64,000 bases of DNA from Marinoscillum sp. 108 (GTDB lineage: Bacteria > Bacteroidota > Bacteroidia > Cytophagales > Cyclobacteriaceae), in the NCBI RefSeq assembly GCF_902506655.1, contig NZ_LR734817.1, positions 337,667-401,666 of the forward strand, given 5' to 3'. Of this stretch, positions 27,343 through 35,908 are shown in pieces. Position numbers and translations under genes: made by a program. Under the pieces are notes generated by a model. The model saw only the letters and a list, made by a program, of their open reading frames with translations, made no database searches and was not told where the DNA came from. The number at the start of each line of letters is the position of its first letter. Within the stretch, counting starts at the first letter, position 1.

Positions 27343-27849
27343 ATGAGTACTGTACTGGTATTAAATGCGGATTTCAGTCCCCTCACAGTATGCTCTGTGG
27401 AGCGCGCATTTTTGCTGGTCTATCTCCAAAAAGCTGATACACTAAGCCAAGTGAAGGAAAAAACCCTAAGGAGTGTTTCACGGGAATATCCTTACCCTTC
27501 AGTGATCAAGATTCATAAGTATGTGAACGTCCCTTACAAAGGGGTCATACTCACCCGCCACAATGTATTCAAAAGGGATCAGTTTTCCTGTCAGTACTGT
27601 GGCGCCAGTAAAGACCTCACATTGGATCATCTGATACCGAAATCCAAGGGTGGGAAGTCATCATGGACTAACCTGGTCACAGCCTGTAAGAACTGCAACG
27701 CCCGAAAAGGTGACTACCGACCTGAAGATGTCGGACTGAAGCTCTCCAGCATGCCTGTGAGGCCCTCCTATGTCATGTTCTTAAGATCTACCACCAAGAG
27801 CCTCAGAGAGGACTGGATACCCTATCTGGAAAGAAAGGCAATAGCCTAG
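27343..27849 (+). CDS. HNH endonuclease domain protein
   Basis: This 168-residue protein has a beta-rich N-terminal part and an HNH nuclease core: CQYCG, LTLDHLIPKSKGG, NLVTACKNCNARKGD. The two CxxC-type pairs probably hold a zinc ion, and the central His of LDHLIP is the likely catalytic residue. It belongs to a widespread chromosomal HNH family in Bacteroidota and cyanobacteria whose task is unknown; nothing links it to phage or restriction here. It is translated directly after smpB. Confidence 0.88.
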   Translation: MSTVLVLNADFSPLTVCSVERAFLLVYLQKADTLSQVKEKTLRSVSREYPYPSVIKIHKYVNVPYKGVILTRHNVFKRDQFSCQYCGASKDLTLDHLIPKSKGGKSSWTNLVTACKNCNARKGDYRPEDVGLKLSSMPVRPSYVMFLRSTTKSLREDWIPYLERKAIA

Positions 27850-27919
27850 CCCGTACATAAAAAGAATAAATCGTTCAATCTTTGTAGGTTCGTACTACAG
27901 TATCAACAAAACCAATCCC

Positions 27920-28315
27920 ATGAAGCTATTAAAAACCTCACTACTCCTTTCTGCACTTGTTCTGTGTTTCTCCTGCCAAACCACGGAATCCAGCTCAGAA
28001 GAAACCCTCTCGAAGCAGGCCCTTGAGAAAAATCTGGAAGAAACAAAAGATGATCTTGAGAAGAAAATAGCCGAACTCCAGGAAGGAGCTGGTGAACTCG
28101 CCGAAGACGCGCGGTTTCAAACTTACAAAGCCGTGGAAAAACTTCAGGCAGAAAGGATCAAAGTGCGCAGAATGATCAAAAAAGTAAAAAACTCTTCTGA
28201 GAAAGACCTCAAACGAGTGAGTAAGGAAGCCAAAGGGGTTTATGAAGATGCCGGAAAGCAACTGGACAATATCCGCAATGAGTTTAACGACTGGCTTGAA
28301 AAACAGAAGAAATAA
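27920..28315 (+). CDS. Coiled-coil lipoprotein
   Basis: This 131-residue protein has a lipoprotein signal with lipobox LCFSC (Cys at about 19). After a short Ser/Thr/Glu linker, the whole mature part is charged and helical (Lys/Glu-rich heptad-like pattern), consistent with a coiled coil of about 90 residues. Its shape recalls small periplasmic spacer lipoproteins, but no family is recognised. A strong bidirectional terminator follows. Confidence 0.75.
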   Translation: MKLLKTSLLLSALVLCFSCQTTESSSEETLSKQALEKNLEETKDDLEKKIAELQEGAGELAEDARFQTYKAVEKLQAERIKVRRMIKKVKNSSEKDLKRVSKEAKGVYEDAGKQLDNIRNEFNDWLEKQKK

Positions 28316-28319
28316 AAAA

Positions 28320-28345
28320 AACCTGAAGGTGTCCCTTCAGGTTTT
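28320..28345. terminator. Bidirectional intrinsic terminator
   Basis: AACCTGAAGG and CCTTCAGGTT form a 10-bp stem with a TGTC loop, with A residues before and T residues after. It serves the lipoprotein gene (+) and the exbD gene (-). Confidence 0.85.
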
Positions 28346-28369
28346 CATATTCTTAAGTAAATACTCTTC

Positions 28370-28831
28370 TTAAATTTCAGCTTTCTTCACAGAACTATAG
28401 AGCACCTTTCTTGCATTGGCTTCTCTTAATTCTTGCTGCACATCAGAAACAATTCCCATCTTCACCTCTACATCCACTTTCATAGACATAGTGATCTGAT
28501 CGCGCTCCACTTCTGAAAGCTTGTCTTTCTCCTGACTCACAAACTGAACGATTTCATTAGCCTCTACAAAAACATCATTGGTTTGAATCTTAGGTTCATT
28601 ACCATACTGAGCAGTATTTTTCGGCTCACCGATGTAGATATAGCTTACTAAGGACTTTCTTTCAATTTTGGTCAACTGTGTAGCTCGAGGAAGCTGCTGC
28701 TTCACCATGATATCAGTCTCTCTCATCACGGTGGTTACCATGAAGAAAAACAAGAGCATGAAAATAATATCAGGCAGAGCGGCAGTAGGAATTTCCTGTT
28801 GCGTGTTCGAACTCTTCTTAAATTTAGACAT
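28370..28831 (-). CDS. exbD: ExbD/TolR-family protein (second copy)
   Basis: This 153-residue inner-membrane protein has one N-terminal helix carrying the conserved proton-site Asp (ALPDIIFMLLFFFMVTT) and a periplasmic domain. It would form an energy-harvesting motor with the ExbB-like protein and drive a TonB-type partner. It is the last gene of a four-gene cluster, 8 bp after the first exbD. The two ExbD proteins differ clearly, so they may form a mixed dimer or serve separate partners. No tonB gene is in the window. Confidence 0.92.
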   Translation of the reverse strand: MSKFKKSSNTQQEIPTAALPDIIFMLLFFFMVTTVMRETDIMVKQQLPRATQLTKIERKSLVSYIYIGEPKNTAQYGNEPKIQTNDVFVEANEIVQFVSQEKDKLSEVERDQITMSMKVDVEVKMGIVSDVQQELREANARKVLYSSVKKAEI

Positions 28832-28839
28832 GCTTCAAA

Positions 28840-29475
28840 TTATTTATCAGGTTCAGCAATTGATATCGCACGGGGGATATTAGATCTTGCCCGATTATAC
28901 ATATCCTTTTGAATATCGTCATCCTTGTCTAATGCCAACCACTCCTCTACTGAAATCCCTACTCTCTGAGCGTAGATTTCATTGTAGGCTCCGTTGATGG
29001 CATCAAGTACATTGATATATAGCTCATAGCTTGTACCTCGAGCAGCTTTGAATGATACCACACACTCAGTGGGGTCATCTGATGAATCGAGTCTCTTACC
29101 GAATCTATTCACCTCCGCCTTCATAGGTGATGGCAAGCTATTATAAACTATTATTCCTTCTTCTGTCGGGTCACCGAAGTTCAAAACGAACTCTTTAACC
29201 TCTCTCTTCAGATCTTCCATAGTCCCCTTGTATGGCTCATCTTCCACCAATAACTGGTCGCTCGAGTTGGCAAGGATCTTATAGATATTCTTATCGTTTT
29301 TCGTCACCTCTGGCGGTGGCTCATTAGGGTCTGGCTTTGGTGGAAGCAAGAGCGTAATCCCCTTGTCATTTGCTATGGTAGTCGTTACCAAAAAGAAAAT
29401 GAGCAAGAGAAACGCTATGTCCGCCATAGACCCTGAGCTAACCTCAGGTAGTGGTCGTTTTTTACCTCTTGGCAT
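28840..29475 (-). CDS. exbD: ExbD/TolR-family protein (first copy)
   Basis: This 211-residue protein has the membrane helix SMADIAFLLLIFFLVTTT with the proton-site Asp, followed by a proline-rich segment (LPPKPDPNEPPPE) and a periplasmic domain that is longer than in E. coli ExbD. Its start overlaps the last base of the upstream small membrane protein gene. The C-terminus ends RAISIAEPDK. Confidence 0.92.
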   Translation of the reverse strand: MPRGKKRPLPEVSSGSMADIAFLLLIFFLVTTTIANDKGITLLLPPKPDPNEPPPEVTKNDKNIYKILANSSDQLLVEDEPYKGTMEDLKREVKEFVLNFGDPTEEGIIVYNSLPSPMKAEVNRFGKRLDSSDDPTECVVSFKAARGTSYELYINVLDAINGAYNEIYAQRVGISVEEWLALDKDDDIQKDMYNRARSNIPRAISIAEPDK

Positions 29476-29786
29476 TACTTAATCAATTTTGAGATTTCAG
29501 TATAAACAATCCCTGCCAGCGCAATAAAGAAGAATATATACATTGATATGATTCCTCCACCTACCAGCTTCGAAGTGCTTTCAGTGATGTCTGCAGAGCC
29601 TGTATCTGAGCCCGCAATAATGTATCCGATTAAAAACACCACTATCAGTGCGCCTAGTCCGATCCCTGACTTTATGAGTGACTGTGGATCACCTAAGGAC
29701 TGAGCCAAAGGAATGATTATTGCAGCCAAAGCACAGAGCACGATTAAAATATAACTGGCGTATAGCCCTACATCTATGATATCCAT
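29475..29786 (-). CDS. Small three-helix membrane protein of the ExbB/ExbD cluster
   Basis: This 103-residue protein has three hydrophobic segments (about 9-29, 42-59 and 76-96). It lies between the ExbB and ExbD genes with 19-bp and 1-bp junctions, so it is likely a part or an assembly factor of the complex. I recall similar small proteins in this position in Bacteroidota, but know of no defined role. Confidence 0.8.
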   Translation of the reverse strand: MDIIDVGLYASYILIVLCALAAIIIPLAQSLGDPQSLIKSGIGLGALIVVFLIGYIIAGSDTGSADITESTSKLVGGGIISMYIFFFIALAGIVYTEISKLIK

Positions 29787-29805
29787 GTGTCTGTCAGTTT
29801 AAATA

Positions 29806-30636
29806 TTATTTAGAAAGATTATGCTTCACCAAAATATCTACCAGAGATATAGAAGCATCTTCCATACTATTTACCAAAGAATCGATTTTAGACACCAGGT
29901 AGTTGTAGAAAAGCTGAAGGATTACAGCTACGATCAAACCAGCAACAGTAGTCAAAAGGGCTACTTTAATACCTCCGGCCACAAGTGATGGAGATACGTC
30001 TCCAGCCTCTGCGATGGCATCAAAAGCACCAATCATACCTATTACCGTTCCCATGAAACCAAGCATAGGAGCTAGTGAGATGAAAAGGGAAATCCAAACC
30101 ATTCCTCTTTCTAATTTACCCATCTCTACAGAACCGTAAGCAATGATTGATTTTTCAACCATTTCGATACCCTCTGACATTCTCATCATTCCTTGTACAA
30201 AGATCGACGCTACAGGCCCTCTGGTGTTTCTGCAAACCTCCTTGGCTGCCTCTACACCACCTGAAGACAACGCACTCTCTACGCTGGTCAGCAATTTTTT
30301 AACATTGGTAGTGGCCAGGTTGAGGTGAATGATTCTTTCGATTGCAACAGCCAATCCGAGGATCAAACAAAGCAATACGATCCCCATGAACTCTGGTCCA
30401 CCATCGATAAATTGTTCCTTCACTACTTGGTGGAAGGTTGCGTCAGCCTCTTCTTCAGGTTCAACAATTTCTTCAACAACAGCCGCCACTGGCTCTTCCT
30501 CTACAGGAGCCTCAACGGAATCAGCTTCAGCCGCTATAGTATCCGATGCTACATCGGGGCTATCTTGTGCGAATGCATTCACTGAAGAAAAGGTGAAAAC
30601 ACCTGCTAACATCAAAAGAGTAAATAACTGTTTCAT
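29806..30636 (-). CDS. exbB: MotA/TolQ/ExbB proton channel protein
   Basis: This 276-residue protein begins with a cleavable signal peptide (about 1-23), then a strongly acidic Glu/Pro/Val-rich periplasmic stretch (about 25-65), then three membrane helices with the MotA/TolQ/ExbB core (GVEAAKEVC, PMLGFMGTVIGMIGAFDAI, GGIKVALLTTVAGLIVAV). With the ExbD proteins it converts proton flow into work on outer-membrane transporters or another envelope process. It starts 74 bp downstream of the tRNA-Ser gene. Confidence 0.93.
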   Translation of the reverse strand: MKQLFTLLMLAGVFTFSSVNAFAQDSPDVASDTIAAEADSVEAPVEEEPVAAVVEEIVEPEEEADATFHQVVKEQFIDGGPEFMGIVLLCLILGLAVAIERIIHLNLATTNVKKLLTSVESALSSGGVEAAKEVCRNTRGPVASIFVQGMMRMSEGIEMVEKSIIAYGSVEMGKLERGMVWISLFISLAPMLGFMGTVIGMIGAFDAIAEAGDVSPSLVAGGIKVALLTTVAGLIVAVILQLFYNYLVSKIDSLVNSMEDASISLVDILVKHNLSK

Positions 30637-30710
30637 AATCTGTGTGGTCGTCTTCGGTTAAGTTTTATTTATTTTTCAATCCGTAAATATATTAATTATT
30701 CAAGAACTCG

Positions 30711-30799
30711 CGGAGAGAGAGGGATTCGAACCCTCGATACCCCGTGAAGAGTATACACACTTTCCAGGCGTGCGCCTTCAACCACTCGGCCACCTCTCC
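30711..30799 (-). tRNA. tRNA-Ser (anticodon GGA)
   Basis: The minus strand folds into an 89-nt tRNA with a long variable arm, as in serine tRNAs. The acceptor stem begins GGAGAGG, the D arm has GCCGAGTGGTTGAAGGC, the anticodon loop is CTGGAAA (GGA reads UCC/UCU), and the T arm is GAGGGTTCGAATCCCTC. The CCA end is not encoded. Confidence 0.96.
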
Positions 30800-30885
30800 T
30801 AAATTCACTTGAATTTTTTATACAGGGCAACAAATAAATCAAGAAAATTAAGCTTATGCAAATTTTAAATGCAATTAGCAGATAT

Positions 30886-31953
30886 TCAATTATCCATTTC
30901 GCCATTTAATGGAATGACCAACTTTTTGCGCACTTCATCCAGGCTCTTTTCTGTCCCCAAAAGGAACATTAACTTGGTGATAGCGGCTTCTGTCGTAATG
31001 TCACCTCCACTCAAAACTCCTATATCGTTTAAACGCTTACTCGTCTCGTATCGTCCCTGGATCACCTCTCCCCCACTACACTGACTCACATTGTAAATGA
31101 TGATCTCTTTCTTAATCGCTTTTTGCAATGACTTAATAAACCAGGGGAAGTTCATAGTATTGCCAGAACCGTAGGTCTCAAGCACTACCCCTCTCAATCC
31201 CTTAATATTAAAGATACTTTCCACAGTCTGTTGGTTAATCCCTGGAAAAATCTTCAAAATGGCCACATTTTCGTCAAACTCCTTCTTGATCTTCAGCTTA
31301 CTGCGGGCATTGTGAGGCCACATGTAGTTCAGCCTGTACTCTATATCAATACCAGACTCGGCCAGATAAGGGTAGTTCTGAGACTGAAACGCTGCAAACG
31401 TGCTACTTCGTATTTTCTGTGACCGATTTCCTTTCAGGAGATAGTAATTGAAATAAATACATACCTCATTGACGATCGGGCCTTTGTCATTTTTGGCGGA
31501 TGCAATCTCCAGAGCGGTGATTAGGTTCTCCCGCGCATCTGATCGGATAGATCCTATTGGAATTTGTGCTCCTGTGAGAATCACCGGTTTGTTTAGCCCC
31601 TGCAGCATATAACTAAGCGCAGACGCACTGTAAGCCATGGTGTCAGTGCCATGCAAAATCACAAAACCATCATACTGAGCATAATTCTCGTAAATGATGT
31701 AGGCCATATCCTGCCAGTCCTGCGAATTAATATTGGATGAGTCACGGGGTTCTGGAAAAGAGATGACGGTAAGCCTCAGTTCCAGTCCTTTCAATTCGGG
31801 AATGCGGTCTATGACCCTACCAAAATTGAATGGCGCAAGGGCGCCAGACTCATCATAAGCCATACCAAAAGTACCCCCAGTGTATATAATCAATATGGAA
31901 TCAACAGGGTCTACAGAGGCGGTAGTCCTTATGTTGACTATTTTGTAATTCAT
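30886..31953 (-). CDS. ansA: Type I (cytoplasmic) L-asparaginase
   Basis: This 355-residue enzyme hydrolyses asparagine to aspartate and ammonia. The two threonine-containing active-site motifs are IYTGGTFGM and LHGTDTMAYSASALSYML. No signal peptide is present, consistent with the low-affinity cytosolic type. Its ATG at 31953 shares one base with the end of tatD. It is the last gene of the overlapping operon that starts at 36765. Confidence 0.94.
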   Translation of the reverse strand: MNYKIVNIRTTASVDPVDSILIIYTGGTFGMAYDESGALAPFNFGRVIDRIPELKGLELRLTVISFPEPRDSSNINSQDWQDMAYIIYENYAQYDGFVILHGTDTMAYSASALSYMLQGLNKPVILTGAQIPIGSIRSDARENLITALEIASAKNDKGPIVNEVCIYFNYYLLKGNRSQKIRSSTFAAFQSQNYPYLAESGIDIEYRLNYMWPHNARSKLKIKKEFDENVAILKIFPGINQQTVESIFNIKGLRGVVLETYGSGNTMNFPWFIKSLQKAIKKEIIIYNVSQCSGGEVIQGRYETSKRLNDIGVLSGGDITTEAAITKLMFLLGTEKSLDEVRKKLVIPLNGEMDN

Positions 31954-32717
31954 TAACGAAATAAGGTTTTGCTGTTTTGGGAGGTAATTTCTCCAATTTC
32001 TGCGACTTCTCTATCAAGTATCTCCGCGATTTTTTGGGCCACAATTTTTGTATAGGCGGGCTCGTTACGCTTGCCACGGTGAGGGGTCGGGGCAAGATAC
32101 GGACTATCCGTTTCCAGTAATATATGTTCCAAAGCAACCCCTCTGATCACAGGTTCCATTCCTCCATTTTTGAAGGTGGCGACTCCTCCCAGCCCCAACT
32201 TAAAATTCAAGTCAATCACTTCATTGGCTTGCTCCAAAGTTCCGGTAAAACAGTGAAATACGCCAGTAAGCCCCCTATCCGCATAAGGTTTCACCAGAGC
32301 AATGGTCTCATCAATGGATTCTCTACAGTGAATGACTATGGGTAATTGATGCCTTATGGCCAGCTCACATTGGATGCGAAAAGCCTCCTTTTGCTCTTCA
32401 AATAAGGTCTTGTCCCAATAGAGATCTGTTCCCATTTCACCTACTGCGCAAAAGCCCCCTTTGGAGAGAAATTCTTCCACTTCATAGAGTTGTTTTTCAA
32501 AATCTTTTTTCACCGAGCATGGATGCAAACCCATCATGGGAACACAGAAACCCGGGTACTTCAGTGCCAACTCAAGCATATCCTCAATCGACTCATGGTC
32601 AATGTTGGGCATATAAATGCGATCTACCCCCGCTTCTCGGGCCCTTGAAATCACCTCCTCGATATCGACCTTAAACTCTTTTGTATAGATGTGTGCATGT
32701 GAGTCTACCAGAATCAT
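31953..32717 (-). CDS. tatD: TatD-family metal-dependent hydrolase
   Basis: This 254-residue TIM-barrel hydrolase shows metal ligands in DSHAHIY, GEMGTD, VIHCRES, FHCFTG and LETDSPYLAP. Characterised members are DNases or act on D-aminoacyl-tRNA; which applies here is unknown. Its ATG overlaps the stop of the deacetylase gene as ATGA (32714-32717). Confidence 0.95.
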   Translation of the reverse strand: MILVDSHAHIYTKEFKVDIEEVISRAREAGVDRIYMPNIDHESIEDMLELALKYPGFCVPMMGLHPCSVKKDFEKQLYEVEEFLSKGGFCAVGEMGTDLYWDKTLFEEQKEAFRIQCELAIRHQLPIVIHCRESIDETIALVKPYADRGLTGVFHCFTGTLEQANEVIDLNFKLGLGGVATFKNGGMEPVIRGVALEHILLETDSPYLAPTPHRGKRNEPAYTKIVAQKIAEILDREVAEIGEITSQNSKTLFR

Positions 32718-33349
32718 AAGTTGCTAAGTGTTTTAAATGAATAACCCAAAGTAGAAAAATGTTCCAACACCCTGGGCAACATCTCTTTCAGATTTTTAAA
32801 AGCTTTTTCACTGTCATGAAAAACTAAAATAGAACCGGGATCAGCCTTTTTCATATAATCCAATGATTGTTTGCGGTCCAATTCCCGATCAAAATCACCG
32901 GATAAGTGAGACCACATGATGATTCGATAACCCGCCTTTTTCAGAGCTCTGAGCTGACCGAGCTTCAGATTTCCATAGGGAGGCCTGAAAAGACGATCAT
33001 TAGAATATTCATCCTGCAGGGTTTGACATGCCAGCACGTCGGCCATATACTGGTATGTCTTGGTGGCCCAACCATTCAAATGACTTTGAGTATGATTGCC
33101 AATGAGATGGCCATCATCATTGATCTGCTTAACCACTTCCTGATTGGCCTCCATAGCCGAGCCCAGGCAAAAAAAAGTAGCCTTGGCCTGATAGGTTCTC
33201 AGCTGTGCCAATACATATGGTGTGACTACCGGGTGCGGCCCGTCATCAAAAGTCAAGAACAACTCCTTTTTGTTGGTCATGACCTTCCAGACAGCTCCCG
33301 GATACAGCCAGCTTATCCAAAAGGGGTTTTGGAAAAAATAATTTCTCAT
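32714..33349 (-). CDS. NodB-type polysaccharide deacetylase
   Basis: This 211-residue protein has the NodB motifs TFDDGPH (catalytic base and metal Asp), GNHTQSH (metal His pair), RPPYG and LVFHDS. The family removes N-acetyl groups from peptidoglycan or surface polysaccharides. The N-terminal hydrophobic aromatic stretch (FFQNPFWISWLYPG) may be a weak anchor. I chose ATG 33349, which overlaps the stop of the phosphatase gene as ATGA, over an upstream TTG. Neighbouring glycosyltransferase and flippase-like genes support an envelope role. Confidence 0.9.
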   Translation of the reverse strand: MRNYFFQNPFWISWLYPGAVWKVMTNKKELFLTFDDGPHPVVTPYVLAQLRTYQAKATFFCLGSAMEANQEVVKQINDDGHLIGNHTQSHLNGWATKTYQYMADVLACQTLQDEYSNDRLFRPPYGNLKLGQLRALKKAGYRIIMWSHLSGDFDRELDRKQSLDYMKKADPGSILVFHDSEKAFKNLKEMLPRVLEHFSTLGYSFKTLSNL

Positions 33350-34539
33350 GGATTCTTGACCAGGCAAGATAGCATGGTGATGTCATCCCGATAGGGCACA
33401 TCTACCCTGAACTCATCAAGGCTTTTGAAAATATCGAGGTGCAGTTTATTAATATCTGTGGGGATTCCGCCTTCTAAAAATGCCTTCAGACGCTCCTCAC
33501 CATATTGGTCATCTGCAGCATTGAAGGTCTCAGTGAGACCATCAGTGTATCCAAAAAAGAAGAAATCGCTCAGGTTTTCAATCCTAACGGTCTTCAAAAA
33601 TGGCAATGGATCAAACATCCCAAGGATGGTCGTCCCGTCATTGAGCTCCTGAATACCATCATTAGTGACCAAATAGAGCGGATTATGCCCACAGTTTACA
33701 TATTCGAAAGACTTGTCATGAAAGTCATAAATACCCAGGAAGAAAGTGATGAAGTTCTCGGCATTGCCACTATCGGTGATGATGTGATTGAGTTCTGCCA
33801 CGATCTCCTTAGGATCCTGTGTTTTACGCACAAGTGTGCGGAGCGAAGCCTGAAAATTGGACATCAGCAAGGCTGCCGGTACTCCTTTGCCACTCACATC
33901 TGCCACGCAGACCAAAAAGCGATCATTGTCAATGGCCAGATAGTCATAATAATCGCCTCCCACATCCTGATGGGGTAGGTAGACGGCCTCTATCTTCAGG
34001 CGGTGGGTCTTAGGTAATTCTTTCGGAAAGAGGAAATTCTGCACCTTTTTGGCAATTTCCAGCTCTTTTCTATAAGCCTCCTGCTGAAGCTGCTTTCTGG
34101 CCAGCTTCTTATTCTCTACAGCCACTATGATGATATTTGTGAGTGCCTTTAAAAAGGTGGTATTACTCTTTTTGCCCGATCGCTCATTGCCACCCACAAA
34201 AACAATGGCCAGCAAGCGATCCTTGTGAGTCACCGGAATAGCTAACTCAAATGCCTGAAACTCCTCATCGCAATCAGCAAGTTCCCGCACCTCACGCAAG
34301 TCCCAGAAAAACTGAGGCAAAAACACTTTATTCCAATCCGTCTGGGTTCCAAAATGAACTTTACAGTCCCAGTTGTCATCCTTCACATAAAGGGCAAGGC
34401 GCTGCACCTTCAGATCCGCAAGCAGTGTAAACTTGTAAATCCTGAATAGATCCTCTTCAGCAAGGTTGTTGTTGATTGCTTGAGTGATCTCCAGAAGCGC
34501 ATTGAGCTCCAGGTCTTTTATGTCCAGGCCGTTCGGCAT
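33346..34539 (-). CDS. GAF-domain SpoIIE-type PP2C phosphatase
   Basis: This 397-residue cytosolic protein has an N-terminal GAF-like sensor (about 1-155), a short coiled-coil linker (KKLARKQLQQEAYRKELEIAKKVQ), and a PP2C phosphatase domain (about 180-395). Metal-binding aspartates are visible in DVGGDYYDY, VADVSGKGVPAAL, FGYTDGLTE and YRDDITMLSC. Such proteins dephosphorylate anti-sigma antagonists in partner-switch systems, but no RsbV- or RsbW-like gene is adjacent. It lies 8 bp after a small winged-helix-like gene. Confidence 0.92.
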   Translation of the reverse strand: MPNGLDIKDLELNALLEITQAINNNLAEEDLFRIYKFTLLADLKVQRLALYVKDDNWDCKVHFGTQTDWNKVFLPQFFWDLREVRELADCDEEFQAFELAIPVTHKDRLLAIVFVGGNERSGKKSNTTFLKALTNIIIVAVENKKLARKQLQQEAYRKELEIAKKVQNFLFPKELPKTHRLKIEAVYLPHQDVGGDYYDYLAIDNDRFLVCVADVSGKGVPAALLMSNFQASLRTLVRKTQDPKEIVAELNHIITDSGNAENFITFFLGIYDFHDKSFEYVNCGHNPLYLVTNDGIQELNDGTTILGMFDPLPFLKTVRIENLSDFFFFGYTDGLTETFNAADDQYGEERLKAFLEGGIPTDINKLHLDIFKSLDEFRVDVPYRDDITMLSCLVKNP

Positions 34540-34547
34540 TTTTTATA

Positions 34548-34799
34548 TTATGAATTATGTGCGAGCAGACCACTTTTGGTGGCAAGGAAGAAGTACTCGT
34601 CTGCGTGATTATTCAAATCGATCTGTCCTTCAGGCAGTTCGTCATCGATGGTCTTCATGATTTTGATCCACCCTTTCCTGTAAATACTATCCAACACAGG
34701 AATCAACTTGGCCGGTGCCCAGCCTATAGTCTCCCGAAGCACTCCGAAAGGGGTAACAAAATAAAGCTCATCTAAAACATCAAACTCCTCGTCGGTCAT
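34548..34799 (-). CDS. Small protein, winged-helix-like
   Basis: This 83-residue protein starts MTDEEFDVLDELYFV. The pattern of three short helices followed by RKGWIKI suggests a small winged helix, where a DNA-binding role is possible but not shown. The ATG at 34799 overlaps the stop of the GT2 gene as ATGA, which decides the start against a longer frame to 34901. It is followed after 8 bp by the GAF phosphatase. Confidence 0.75.
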   Translation of the reverse strand: MTDEEFDVLDELYFVTPFGVLRETIGWAPAKLIPVLDSIYRKGWIKIMKTIDDELPEGQIDLNNHADEYFFLATKSGLLAHNS

Positions 34800-35908
34800 G
34801 AATAGTATCTGCCTTTCCATGAATAATGTCCAAAAATAGACGCTATTCCCAAGAATAGCACGAGGAAAGGGTAAATTATCTCCATCACGAAAGACGCCCA
34901 AATGACATTTCGCACTCCAAGAAAAACCGCCACTGACCTGATATAAAGACTAAGAACAAGGGCTCTGAGCAAGAAAAAAGATGTGAATATTACAAATGAC
35001 GCTTCATTAGTAAGACCTTCAACGAGCATGTAAGCAAATACGAGGTAGTTAAAAAAGACCGCAATAGCCATGAGCTTGACGTAATAGCTCTTGTGAAATT
35101 TCCATTTACTGCTCCATCTCTTGCGCTGATTGATCAGCTCGCCCAGAGTGTCTTTAGCCGGAGTTGAAACAATGGCTCGTTTATCTTTTAGAAACAACAC
35201 ACCATTGGGATAAGCTCTGAATATTTTTTGTAATAAAAACTCATCATCCCCGGAGGCAATCTCCTGATTGCCCTCGTACCCGGAAACCTCGTGAAAAGCG
35301 GACTTACGATAGGACAGGTTGGCCCCATTGCACATCCCCGGGTTACCAGATTGCAGGCTTGCTGCACCCAGTCCTATCAAACCGGCAAATTCCAGTGACT
35401 GAAGATGGGTGAAAAAATCATGCTCCACCATCCGCACTGGTCCAGTGATCATTTGAATGTCCTTGGTGTATTTGTTGGCATACACCCGAATCCACATTGA
35501 TCCTACCCTGCAATCCCCATCCGTGGCTAGTATAATCTCATTTTCAGCCAGTTCCAATGCCTTGGAAATGGCCTGTTTTTTCCCCTTCATCCCATAATCC
35601 TTCAAGCGAACCAAATGGTATTTCATGGAAGATCTTTGCAGTACTTCTGCTGCTATTTCCAGTGTCCCGTCATCAGAGTCATCATCTATGACGAGAACCT
35701 CATACAAATCCGCAGGATACTCCTGAGCCTGCAGGTCTGCGAGTATGGAGGCAATATTTGCGGCCTCATTGCGTACGGGGATAATGACAGAAAAGGTCAA
35801 CAACCCTCCATCATCCGCTTCCACCGAGGTATCTATCCGGCACCAGTGATACCTGGCCCACAACAAAAAGCCGCAATAGATCAATGAAAACGCAATGAAA
35901 ATAATCAT
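34796..35908 (-). CDS. Membrane family 2 glycosyltransferase
   Basis: This 370-residue protein has an N-terminal membrane helix, a GT-A domain with VIDDDSDDGTLEIA and ATDGDCRVG (nucleotide-sugar and metal sites) and NQRKRWSSKW, the QxxRW motif of processive-type GT2 enzymes, and then C-terminal membrane helices. It probably transfers a sugar to a lipid or polysaccharide at the inner membrane. ATGA overlaps link it to the genes on both sides. Confidence 0.92.
   Translation of the reverse strand: MIIFIAFSLIYCGFLLWARYHWCRIDTSVEADDGGLLTFSVIIPVRNEAANIASILADLQAQEYPADLYEVLVIDDDSDDGTLEIAAEVLQRSSMKYHLVRLKDYGMKGKKQAISKALELAENEIILATDGDCRVGSMWIRVYANKYTKDIQMITGPVRMVEHDFFTHLQSLEFAGLIGLGAASLQSGNPGMCNGANLSYRKSAFHEVSGYEGNQEIASGDDEFLLQKIFRAYPNGVLFLKDKRAIVSTPAKDTLGELINQRKRWSSKWKFHKSYYVKLMAIAVFFNYLVFAYMLVEGLTNEASFVIFTSFFLLRALVLSLYIRSVAVFLGVRNVIWASFVMEIIYPFLVLFLGIASIFGHYSWKGRYYS

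Noticed and set aside
27343..27849. Homing or mobile HNH endonuclease
   Set aside because: It is coupled to smpB, has no inverted repeats or intron features around it, and fits a chromosomal family.
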